A program made the translations under genes and the position numbers. A stretch of 64,000 bases of DNA from Rhytidiadelphus loreus (Eukaryota > Streptophyta > Bryopsida > Hypnales > Hylocomiaceae), in the NCBI GenBank assembly GCA_947034895.1, contig OX344763.1:63569093-63633092 (forward strand). Direction: 5' to 3'. Each line of letters starts with the position of its first letter. Position 1 is the stretch's first letter. Below are positions 36,169 to 47,245 of the stretch, in pieces. A model generated the notes under the pieces. The model did no database searches. It saw only the letters and a list, made by a program, of their open reading frames with translations, and was not told where the DNA came from.

Positions 36169-39100
36169 AAAGAATCAGAGGAACTAATTCTTTTGTGTAT
36201 TGATGAGGTAGGTGAACTTGGTGGCAGTGGCCGAGTTGAGCTTCCCCTTCCTCCTTTAGGATGCAGTATCCTACCGGATTTTGGTGGCATCTAATTCAGA
36301 TGGTTCGGAGATATGCCAAGTAAGGTCACATATATGGATGAAAGTGGTACAAGTAAGAGTCGGCCGAACTAGTGGTCCGGCTATAGTCCTAAGTTGGCTC
36401 TATCACTTAGTCGACGCAAATCAAAGTAGTTACAATCTCTGAAGCAGTCGGTCGTACTTCAAAGAAGTACAAGGCTTGCAAGATCTCAATTGTTGTTGTA
36501 GCCGATGAATGTTGGTCCTACAAAGTGGCATTGTTGAAGAAGGTCGCGTCCTTGAGTCGTTTGGAACGACTCCGTCTTCCACAACTAGGGTACACGTAGT
36601 ATAGGGGATGATAGCAAGGTTGATGGATCGCCTCGTCCTTAGGTAGGTGGAAATTGGAGACTTTGAAGTCCTTTGTGTCTTAACAGGACTCGCAAGCGGC
36701 GGCATATTCGGCAATGTATCGGAGTTGACCTGTTGTGTCTAGGATGGCTAGAGTAAGTAGTGTCGAGATGCCGCGACAACAATCCAAGGTGAAGTGGCTT
36801 ACTCCGTTGAGCCAAGCACAAAAGTCTTCCAACTGCAAGTAGGGATTGTCGAAGAACCGGTCTAAGTCATTAGCTGGTCATAGCAGAAATATTGGCCCGA
36901 GTCATCACCAAGTGGGCTCGGTGCCCCCTATCAAATGTCAATGTGGGGGATTGTTGTAAGTGGCCAAAATGTTGGGTAGAAGAGATGCTTAGCACCAAAG
37001 CATTTTTTGATGAAAGCGTTCTCAAACCTCCACGTGGCTAGTACAACCGTCCAATAGAATGAGAGGCACTTGGCAATCTCCTCCTCTGACACTTCAAATA
37101 CTCCGAACTTGACGGCTTGCTGAATCAAAGACATATATTGGTTGGGGTCAAACAGGTACTGTCGCGCCAAGTGTTCCCAATACTCGAAAAAGATGCCCAA
37201 TTGAATGGGGCCAAGTAGCAGGTCTTCCATTGGGAGCTCCTTGTTATTCTTGGAGTCGCTATATCTATCCTCGTCATTCTAGTATAACTTTTGAAGTCGG
37301 CACCGCAAGCAATTGTAGAAGTCGAGCTGTGTGAGCTTAAGGTACGGTTCTGGCTTGTCTTCCTTCACAATTGACTTGCTTGTTAGTCTCTAAGATAATT
37401 AACACTCTTTCCTAAACTTGCCATCTATTTGGACTCTAGATGATGAGCTAGTGAGCAGCTAGCATCATGTGGATCTAACGGTAACTGATGTCAACTCCAT
37501 CTAAATATCAACATTTTTCTAAATCTATTTTTTTATTAATATCAATCAAATTTATTTTTTTAAATTAATTAAATTTGTTTCTAAAAGATTTGTATTTAGA
37601 CCAAAATTACCTCTAATTTTGTCAAATCGAATATTTACCTTTCGTGACTATTTCTTAAGACAATATTTTTAATTAACTTCATCACTAACTACCCAACTAT
37701 AATTAAACACCTCTGCTCTATCTATGATGATATCCTAATCTAACTCCTACAATGAGAAAAATATAAAAGGCAGGATTTTAGACCCTCACTCTTGGCAAAC
37801 GCACCATCATATGGGCGCTTATTTACTCACCCTTAGTAAATAGGCAAACACAATCAGGTTCTATTTCTATGCTAGTGGGTGCGTAATGTTGGTCCATTGT
37901 GCCTTCCAAGCAATGGATCTTTTGCTAATTTCTTAAGTTTGCCTTTCTAATTGTGATCTTTAGGGGACCAAAGTTGACTACTTTCTACACTAATTGTTAT
38001 GCTAACAATTGGGGTTCATAATATTTTGTCGATGGGATGGGGAAACTAAAACCTATCTTTGAAGATTTACGTAAGGATCTCTCTATCTCTCTTGGGATCA
38101 ATTTAGCCAAGCATGGTCACATGCACTAAATTTTAGGCTATTTCGGATAAGTTCCTTGCAAGTCTATTGATTCCCACTACTTTGTGGTTCTAACCTATGT
38201 ACAAGCAAGTTTAGGAGGTGTTATAAGGATAAAAGGCTATTTATGACCAAAAGCTATATTGGCATGTGACATACCTATTTTGGTTCTATATTCTTTTTTA
38301 AGCTTTTTGTATAATATTATGACTTTAAATGCAACAAACTAAAAAAAATAAAACTATGAGTCCCAAGTGACAAATTGGGGGCTTATAGGTAGTAGTTCTA
38401 ATTACAGAGGCTGATGTGCAGAATAATGTACAAAAACCAGTGCTTACAATGGCAGCACATGGAAGGCTCCATTTTAGGGATTCTGTTCTCTGAAGTTATG
38501 CTTCACTGCACATGTAGATGCAAATCACTATGTTTAGCAGAACATGTTCACATGTGACAGAATGTATGTTTATATTATGCTATATGCAATTTTTTCATAT
38601 GCAGACAAGGTTTTGTAAATCTATGTTCATTTGCCCTAAAACCTAAACAAGGGCTTACATTTCCATAAATTACGGTGTTTTTTGTTACTATGTTTTCTTC
38701 TTGCAAACATCCATTTTTGAGGCACTCTTTCTTTCAATAAAAAGATGTCCATGTTAAATGATGTGTAAGCCAATATAATTTTTTATTGTGCCAAATTCGA
38801 TTGTATTATTTTATAATGCATTGTTACATTCAAGGTATGAACGTCCATGTTCTCCCAAACAATATACTGCTTCGCAAAACATAAAACACACATTTGGAAC
38901 AAGAGAAATAATTTCCCTATGAACTTACTAAAATGAAAAAACAAAGACGCATGGCATGCCAACCGGAATCCATAGAAGTCCATGTGACCATTCACATTGT
39001 GACAGATGTCCTTTCTACAGAGCATGAACTAGTCCACAAAAACCACCATGTCATGTCCCATGTGGAATAAAAATTTCCTAAAATTACACACAAGTAATGC

Positions 39101-39374
39101 CATTGTGGACACACAGTGTTCCTATTAACATTCATAAAATTCTTATGAACACAAGATACAACTGTAGAACGTGCCATTTTCAACTTACTGTGAACACAGT
39201 TTTCAACAAAAACTAGATGATGGTTTCTTATTTGCAAAAACCATTTCTACAAACGAGTTTTTAGCATTTTGAAGGTGTTTTCTTCAACAAACTTTTCTTC
39301 TAGTGTAAGGTCATAAATTAAATGTTCAACAAAACTTCAAGATCTATTTGCACTCTATATTCATGTTATTTTAT
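36169..39374. other. Spacer with retroelement debris and AT-rich sequence
   Basis: 36169-37380 contains decayed minus-strand coding remnants (separate entry). 37380-39180 is AT-rich with no recognisable gene. 39180-39305 ends in a CTTTTCTTCTAGTG terminus like the MITE families above, but I could not find its left end or a palindromic partner. CACTA element E begins at 39375. Confidence 0.5.
36430..37380 (-). pseudogene. Decayed coding remnant, possibly from a retroelement
   Basis: On the minus strand, two open blocks read like former protein: MEDLLLGPIQLGIFFEYWEH from 37230, continuing with FGVFEVSEEEIAKCLSFYW, and further on LQLEDFCAWLNGVSHFTLDC then LDTTGQLRYIAEYAAACESC, after which stops occur. 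An acidic, charged segment precedes 37230 behind a TAG. I do not recognise the family. The style (tryptophan-rich helices, no catalytic motif) would fit a retroelement structural protein, but a decayed host gene is equally possible. Confidence 0.35.
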
Positions 39375-39375
39375 C

Positions 39376-40140
39376 ACTACAAAAAAACCCTGTCCTAATG
39401 ACTTCGCAAGTGACTACAAAATGACTGCGTAGGAGTCATTTAGGACATTTTTTACTAGGAAATGACTGCAGGGCTCCAAGTCATTGTGGCCACGTAATGA
39501 CTAAAAAATGACTCCGGGTATTATCACCAACGGCCATGTACTTGGATGAAAAAGCGGGTGTTAGGGTCTGAAGTGTCAGAGGGGATTTTTGGGCAATGGG
39601 GACCAAAATTGGGGGCAATTGCCCGTTCCAAGCCAAAATTTTCGTGACGCAGCATGACGTCAACAAGTTCAGAGTCACGTGGAAGTCACCATGGAGTCAT
39701 TTAGAGACCATCTCATGGATTGACACGTCAGCACTTTGCATTTATTGCTAAGTCATTCTGCAGTCACGGAAAGTACTCCGGATGGTTTTCGTGGAAATTT
39801 CTTGAAGTCATTTCTAAGTTTACGGTGAGTTATTTAAGAGTCATACTGCGGATATGGAAAATTCAGCAGAATTTGACACGTGGCAATGGGGCTTTTTTGG
39901 GTAGTCGCTGTGGAGTTATTTAGCAATCACTTCAGGTGGTGACTAATATCCCTGTTCACACGTTTTTATTACGAGTCATTTGCGAGTTCCGTTTTAGTTA
40001 TTTGTGGGTCGTCATTTGGATACGGTACGAGTCATTCTGCAGTTCGAATAGAGTTATTCCTACTCTCCTCGCTTCTAGTCACCTCAGAGTCGTTTCAAAG
40101 TTCGCTGCCTTTTTTTTAGCTGATTAATTAGTGAACTCCT
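39376..40140. repeat. Left subterminal TGACT/AGTCA repeat zone of element E
   Basis: The pentamer TGACT or AGTCA recurs many times on both strands, often as gagtcattt, aatgactgc or agtcattctgcagt. The same words fill the right end (51400-52300) and some intergenic stretches (45650-45700). By analogy with En/Spm these are candidate TNPA-binding sites. No gene is seen between the terminus and 40495. Confidence 0.65.
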
Positions 40141-40494
40141 TAATTAGTGACCTTTGTTTTTGTCAATCAGCACCCACTTACATATCCATTGCACATATGG
40201 AATTCAATGCTGGGCTGCCTCTGCATTGTAATCTAAATCTGGTAACTCAAATTGGAAACGACTTGGACATCTACACGGCTACATGCCCATAACTCATGCA
40301 TTGCACAGTCCACACATGCAATTGGAAAGGGGTCAAACATAAAAGAAAGGCCTTAGGCGCAAAAGAAATGATGCATTCAAAGTACCTATTCCTGACGGAA
40401 GATTGTACATAGAACTACAAGCCTATATGTACGCAACGTCAAAAATAGAGTGTGGAAGGCCCCCTCACATTGTAAGCTTCAGGTACTTCTGGTT

Positions 40495-43400
40495 CTATAT
40501 GGTAGATGATCCTTTCACATCTTGAACCACTTCCGCCTCAGCCACATAATTAGGAAACATGAGTGCCACTTTACCCTGCAGAACCTCATGGACGTTCACC
40601 TTGAACCAACAGTCGGGGATGTCGTTATAGTGGTATTTGTGTTTGCCTGGTAATCCACTGATCCTACCCACTGCCACTCTTTGCTTCGACGCTCTTGGGT
40701 TCAAAAGAAATACTTCGTCTCCGACACGATACTGCGAGAAGGCCACCGATAAAAAAACATACATCAATGCACGATGCATATAATACATTCAACTAGTAAG
40801 ATCCAAATACAGTCTTAATGTAGGCCGACTCTCATCTGTCTCGGACATGACTCAGATGTGACTACGAGATGACTGAAATGTGACAACGAGACACTTCTCA
40901 TTTAGCCGTTGCTAAAAAGGACTTCTGCGTTTTAGAAGTTGTAACTAGGACATGATGAAAAATTCAAAATGATGCACTGGACACTACACAATTCACGACT
41001 AGTCACAGGGCTGAACTTACTGATTTCAAGGACTGAAGGGAAGCTTTCTTGACTGTCGCCGATGCAGTCTTTGGTCGGGCATCTTGCGACTGTCCCTTGA
41101 CCTGCACACGTATGAATTGATCATCAGAAAAGAAGATCAAAGGAAGGTGAGGGGCGCTTTTACATGTGCAAGCCCGGGGGCAGCTAATCCCCTCACCTTC
41201 CACAATGTCCATAAACTCATATGCATGTCCAGCACGGCGTCTGTGGAGCATTTCTGACATGGATTCGTTGACAATTTCGGGGAATTTGGATCAAAACTCA
41301 GCAACGTCTGTGCAACCATGCAAAGCCTCCAACAATGGCCACAGGTACCATTTGAGGTACTCCTTGTCATCTGCCAATGAGCAAATCCACTTCACGTAGA
41401 ATGGGGTACTGATGATTACATTAGCCTCTGGATTGCACTGGACCCTACTATGTTTACTGTCTACTATCACTGTATTAGCTGCACAAAAACAAGGCCATGC
41501 TGCATAGACTGCCTCTAACTGTTTACCCCAGTCCATTGGGCAGCCATTTGCCATGTCCGAACCCTCAATAATTTGACTTGACCAAGCAAACAAGGGGGTT
41601 GCGTACCGTAAACCGTTCATATCGGCCAATACTGCGGACAAAACGTCCTCCATATGCAGCAAACTGCCGCTACCCCAAAAGCCCACACAGTAATTGCTAA
41701 AGCAACGACAGAGAAAGGTCTTCAACCATGGTCGAAATACTACTCTACGAAGCGCAGTTTTGCAAGTACTTCGAATTCCAGGGTACGGGTTCTGTTCAGA
41801 TAACCGACTACAATCCAACAATGTCCCATGTACGTTGAAAATAATTAATTTAGAGTGACCACAGTCGCGAAATGGAGGCATGAGTCTAGAAGTTCCGGAA
41901 GGTCTTATCTCACTCGACGTCACTGGACAAACGCCGGGCGGGGTAAATACCTTCAACAGCAACTTTGGTGGTTTACGGGACCTCTTCTATGCTGCTCCTA
42001 TGGCTGGTTCCTGTGACTTCACCCTCTCCCCAATTGCACCCGACGCTTCCGCTGTGCCCACATGTGCCTCACTTGTGGAGAGTGGGGCCTCACCGTCTTC
42101 TTCATGTGCTTGCCCTTCCACGCCGCCACTGTAGGCCGGTTCCGGTCCTTAGCTATCAGGCGTACCTGGCCGCCACTCTCCCGTTTTGGTGTCCTCACCC
42201 ACCCCCGCTTCAGTCTCGGGTGCTGTGATGTCTTCCCGTCTTTCGGGCAAGTTGTGCTTACTGATTTCCACAGTTTCCTGCGGTTTACGTGAAACTCTGT
42301 CCGAAGGAGCTGACGCTGGAGGCAGACATTCACACACCTACTCCACAGCGGACTCCAACGGCGCCTTCGTCAATACCACCGGGTCCACCTGCGTTTCATA
42401 GATCAGAAGATCCTCAGGGAGGGAGTCAGTGACAACCCGTTCAGACACCTTCCACTCTTTGGGAATGTGTTCAAGGTCAACCACTGTGGCTTCAGGTGGG
42501 ATCCCCCGTTTGCCTTCACATGGGGTGAACGGAAGTTCATAGTCATCAGACAAGGTGATGTTAGCAGCCTCTGCGGTCACTTGCTTGGCAACTCTCCTCC
42601 GTGATTTGCCCCCCTTCCCTCTTCTCTCTTCAATTCCTGATGGGCTCCATTCATCCCCATGTGATGAATTCTTCATGAAGCTGGAGAACATTGAACGCAG
42701 CTCTACTATGGCCTTTGATGTTGATGTTGAATTTGCTACGAACTGCTCCATCTTCACGTCCACGTCCTTCCTCCACAAGTCCATGGCCTCCCAACAACTT
42801 GAATCACCTGTCCCCCCCAACTATTCACAGGCACGTACATGATAATGAGGTCAGAACATCCCGAGTCACCGTGAAGACACAAAATGTGACTGGCAGCATC
42901 CTCGTGACTAAGAAACGACTAAGCTAAAACTATCGACAATGGAAAGTCATGCCAGACTTTGCCATACACGGTGTACTATGAGGACTGGGCTGAGCAACTT
43001 CATGATGTGAAAGCGGCATGTCAAAATCGAGAGAAGAAAGAGGAACATGGAGACGCGTTACTGAACACACATACTCCCAATATTCTGCAGCTAAGTGGAA
43101 ATTGCGGTTTAGGGTGACACTATACCGCCACCAAAAAAAAATGCAAATCTTGAGTGTACGTCTTCGGGCACGAAGACGCACACAAATACAGATCCCTTAC
43201 AGCTGACTTCATTTTTCATGGCATAGGTCACTGATCAATGTAGACCCTACCCCAAGTGCAAAGTAGAGACGTGGAAGGACAACTCCATTGTGCAGTGAAA
43301 TGACTAGAAGAAAAAAGGCAGCCCACGAAAATAAGGAACGGAATTCAATCCCCCACTCCATGCTCGGAAGACTTCTAATTCTAAGCACCATGACTCAAAA

Positions 43401-44896
43401 ATGACTCTCTTGTGACTGGTTGACTCGAAAATGATTGAAAGATGACTCCGGATTGACTGCTCCGCGCCTGAGTACGTACAACAACGCAACTGCAAGGGAA
43501 TCCGAAAACATAGCACAATGGTGGGTCATGCTTCAACTGACTCTCAATTATGCCAATTCTCCTGCATTTGGAACACGAGCATCCACTCGCGTGAGAAGCA
43601 ATTTTTCCAACTGAAGACTCTTATCAAATAGCCTAAGAACTCTCAGAGAACAAGGCTTCACAAGTGTAGCCCCTTGTAGTGACTACTAAAAACACCTTGT
43701 ACACTGTTCCCCCAGTCAACCAACTGCAATAAGAGAAGTCAGCCAAAGCAATGGCATTACAAAACGAATTGGTAGAATGTGGCCAGTGCAAATGATGGAG
43801 AATGAGCAAATGCAAGCACAGAGGGTGCACCAAACAACCGGAAGGGTATCTCACCGGGCTTACTAGTCTTGGCCGTGCAGTTGAAAGGCTCCCCTCGCCA
43901 TCGTCCATCATGCCCTCACTTGTTTCAGGCCCCCCTCCTTGTCAGCATACGAAGAACTTGTACTCATTAGGTTTGGACTGTAAGCCCAAGGAAAGTAATC
44001 AGCAAGCCTAACCTCGACCCTACAGACGCTTGCATTTCACGATGAAAAAAAAAGACTGAACAAGAACATTGGACACTTACCGTCGAGGACGCTCGACCGG
44101 ATTTGCCTCTCCTCCCCACCAATGACAGATTCTTCACACTCTGCCGTGCAACAGACATCTTCCGGGACTTGTCTTTCTGCTTGTCTGTGCTCCAGTAGTC
44201 CTTCAGGCGGTCCCACTCCTGTTTGTCAACATGCAGAGGAGGACTATCACATCCCCTCAAATATCGACTCTTGAGGCGACATCTTTCGGCCTTCAGGTAC
44301 TTCGACACGGCCAATCTAAATCCCACCATACTCAGCGGCTGCCCCAAGTACTCGAATTCGTTGTCTAATGCAGCTTTGAGCTTCTGCAGCATATGTGGCT
44401 CATGCTTGGACTAGTGCACTACACTGATGTCTAAGCATTTCGGGACCAGGGAGCGCAAAGCTTCATCCCAGGCGTTCTTCCCTTCGCAAGTGGCATCCAC
44501 TTCGCCGCCCGGTGACACAAACACTTAGTTTGGTTTCACTCCCGACATGGCACATTGGTGACTTGCCAAATTGTAATCAGCTTTTTGCTTCCTTCGACCA
44601 CTGCAATCGGGAATGTCTTCTTCAAGGGCATTTGCATTCTGTCCAGCCCACACATTTGGGATTGAGTGGACACCTCCTGAGCTCCACGTAGATTGGGATT
44701 GCGACTGCACTGGCATGTAGTGGCCCGGCACCCACGCGAGGTTTGGCTGCCTGGATTCGAGTGGTGGAGGAGGACGCCCTAGTGGTGCAATGTGCCCTGC
44801 TGCACATTGCACCGAAGTTGTCTTCTTCCTCTTCGTCCTCTTGTCAACCAGAGGTTCTTCGTCCTCGAGGTCAAGGTCGTCTTCTGAAGAGTCCAT
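40495..44896 (-). pseudogene. TNPA-like gene with an in-frame FCP1/NIF-like phosphatase domain (element E)
   Basis: Phase-consistent minus-strand exons are 44896-44081, 43977-43864, 42820-41021 (600 codons) and 40731-40495. An upstream exon is possible. Together they give about 990 codons. Exon 1 is acidic then basic (MDSSEDDLDLEDEEP, KRTKRKK) and carries the Transposase_24 signature (HVDKQEWDRLKDYWSTDKQ). Exon 3 begins with a helical segment and passes into a NIF/FCP1-type HAD domain at about 41851-41290: KLIIFNVHGTLLD, VVFRPWLKTFL, VGFWGSGSLLHMEDV, NTVIVDSKHSRVQCNPEANV, and KWYLWPLLEAL. The nucleophile motif, normally DxD, reads NVH, so catalysis would be lost. The last exon (VAVGRISGLPGKHKYHYNDI) resembles the C-terminal domain of plant TNPA-like proteins (DUF8039 type). 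Stops: 44525-44527, 44411-44413, 43942-43944, 42338-42340, 42149-42151, 41987-41989 and 41291-41293. No frameshift is seen. Confidence 0.72.
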
Positions 44897-47245
44897 GAAC
44901 TCTTCCTCTGATCCTATCAAGGAAGTTGTAACTTGCCAAATTGATTCAAAAAATACGCCAGCGTATGCAACAAGGACAATGCAAATGTCATAGGAAGATG
45001 AATCTCGCAATTTCCAACCCAGAACCCTAAAACACTAAACCCTTGATGACACAAAAACCCTAAACCCTAAACCGGCAAAAAGAGGACAGTTTCCCCTTGT
45101 CGGATTGCTGCTCAACATGTCTACAACGAACGGCGAGGTGCTTCATACCTGTACCGATGGCATCGCCATCAAATTTTGTCGCCTCCGACGACGAGTCTTT
45201 GGCGGACCTCATCATGCGGCTCCCCTTGCCTCCCTTGCTGTCCTAACTAGAACACCTTCCCGTCGTAAACTCCTGCGCACAACTCCGTCGCCTCTCTTGT
45301 TGCAAGTGGGAGGCAGTTTACCACCTTGGGCCTTCGCAATAGCGCTATCCCTGCCCCAACATCCAGAAAATTTAACACGGCCTCGGCATTAATCGGCACT
45401 AAAACACAAGCAACCACAGGGACTCTTACGGGACAAATCACGTCACGCTGGTGCGTACATACTCTAAGCAACACGTTCTCTCTTATGAGACAAATCACGT
45501 CACACTGGTGTGTACATACTCTGAGCGACAAGGCGGAGTCAGGCAAGTGTTTTCCTAAAACACAGGACACAATTTCCAAGGGAAGATGACGACCATGGCA
45601 GATCCTACGTGGCGGTTTTAGGGTATATGATTGCCTTGTTCTAGAATGTTCCTGTCCAGTGACTACTTACGGACTTACAAGTGACTTCCATGTGACTCTG
45701 ACAGAGGCACCGACAAGTCCATAGTCATACAATGCAACTCCGGGGGTTCTCTCATGGGCAAACAAATCCTTGGGACACATCGTTGGGTGTGGGAAACCCT
45801 ACGACTGCGCCGCCTTCGTGTTTCGAAAAAAGTGCAAGGTATAAGGAGGGACAGAACTGCTAAAGCGCTCACCTGCAGGCTGACTAAGGAGTCCTTTGCG
45901 TCCTTGGACTCGTGCATAAGCACACTCTGATGTCAAACCCGTGGAGCTCTAATTCCAACGCTAGTAGGAACAATTCCGCCAGTCATGAAAGTGAAGGACT
46001 GACTTGAATAAAATGATTTGGCTCTGTTGAGGGGAAGGGGTCGGAAACTTACAGCTCCGCTCTTGCTGCCTCAACTGGAGTCGCCATTTGTTACACCCGG
46101 AGGACGTTTTGGTCCCGTAGCAACTCGTAAGCTCCCTTCTCTGGCGGTGGACTATCTGGCTACGCTTCCATGGTCCGTTGCAAGTCTTTTCACCGCTCGG
46201 CCGTCACACTTTGCTTCACGTAAGGCAGTGATCTCCCATCAATTTCCACCCGATGAGGTCCGGCGCTTCAGTACTGTTGTCGTTGGAGGGCGGCCACTCT
46301 TCTTGCTTTGTAGTCGTCCGAGAGAGAGAGTGAGGCGAAGCCGGAAGCGCAATCTGGGAAGCAGGAAATGAGCTACCGTGGCGATAGTAGGCGAATTGGT
46401 GATTACTACGGGTTATGCAACGCTATCTCATGATGAGCGTTGTTGTGGTTCGGCGGCGCGTCAATTAATTGGGGATTCTAACAGTAGTAATCACGACCGT
46501 GAAGATCAGTGACTGGTAAGTGTCTTTTATGGAACTATTGCACAATGCAAGTCACTTAATAGTCATTTAACTTGTCTTTAGAAAATTCCAGAGAAAGGTC
46601 CGTCACTACTTATGAGAATGTACCGGTGGCCTTCCTAGTCATGTACACAGGCCTTCAATAGTTAAATTTGAAGTTTCAGATTGTAACGAGGCTAAGTATG
46701 TTGAGCCGCCACCAAATTATTTTCATGTCATTCAGGAGGCTTATAGTGTACCCAACGCATAGTATGTTGTGTGGCACCTCGTGTGGCTACTGCAATGCGT
46801 CTCGTTGCAACCGAGGGCCATGCTTGCTTTGTAATGCTGAACATGTGCATTTTGCCAATGATGCTGTCACTTTCCATTCATTGCCTTTCATCAAATTTGT
46901 CTCTGCATGTTTGTGGATAGAGTCCGTTGTTACCCTGCCTCCATTACCAATCGCTTGTTAGGTAAAACGTCTTACACTGAATTCATTCACCTGAGTCATA
47001 TGTCAGTCATTTACCTGTGTATTTTTTCGACTATGCAGTGACTTTTGGAGTCATTCAGGAGTTACTAGAGATGCAAGTCAGTGCTGAAGGCAGCACTGTG
47101 ACTCACATTTATCAGAAATAGAAAGTATCGCTGCTGGAGGCTAAGGAAGTCCACATAGGGTCGACCCTTCAGAGGTTCTACTCCATCACCCTCCCGTTTT
47201 CGACTCTATGCATGACGTGGTAACAAATTTTCCAACCCGTTGAAG
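44897..47245. other. Divergent intergenic region of element E
   Basis: Contains the presumed promoters of the TNPA-like and TNP2 genes. A telomere-like stretch lies at 45024-45073. Open stretches such as 46018-46371 (plus, arginine-rich end) have no recognisable domain. TGACT/AGTCA words recur at 45650-45700, 46500-46570 and 47000-47075. Confidence 0.5.
45024..45073. promoter_or_regulatory. Telo-box-like AACCCTAAA cluster upstream of the TNPA-like gene
   Basis: Several aaccctaaa motifs lie close together about 130-180 bp upstream of the TNPA-like start at 44896. Such telo-boxes are known plant promoter elements. Here the role is inferred from position. A similar stretch sits upstream of the BED ORF at 712-736. 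Confidence 0.4.

Noticed and set aside
41880..42927. Plus-strand ORFs (for example 42555-42842) opposite the TNPA/FCP1-like exon
   Set aside because: They are shadows of the 600-codon minus-strand exon, which has domain support and matching splice phases.
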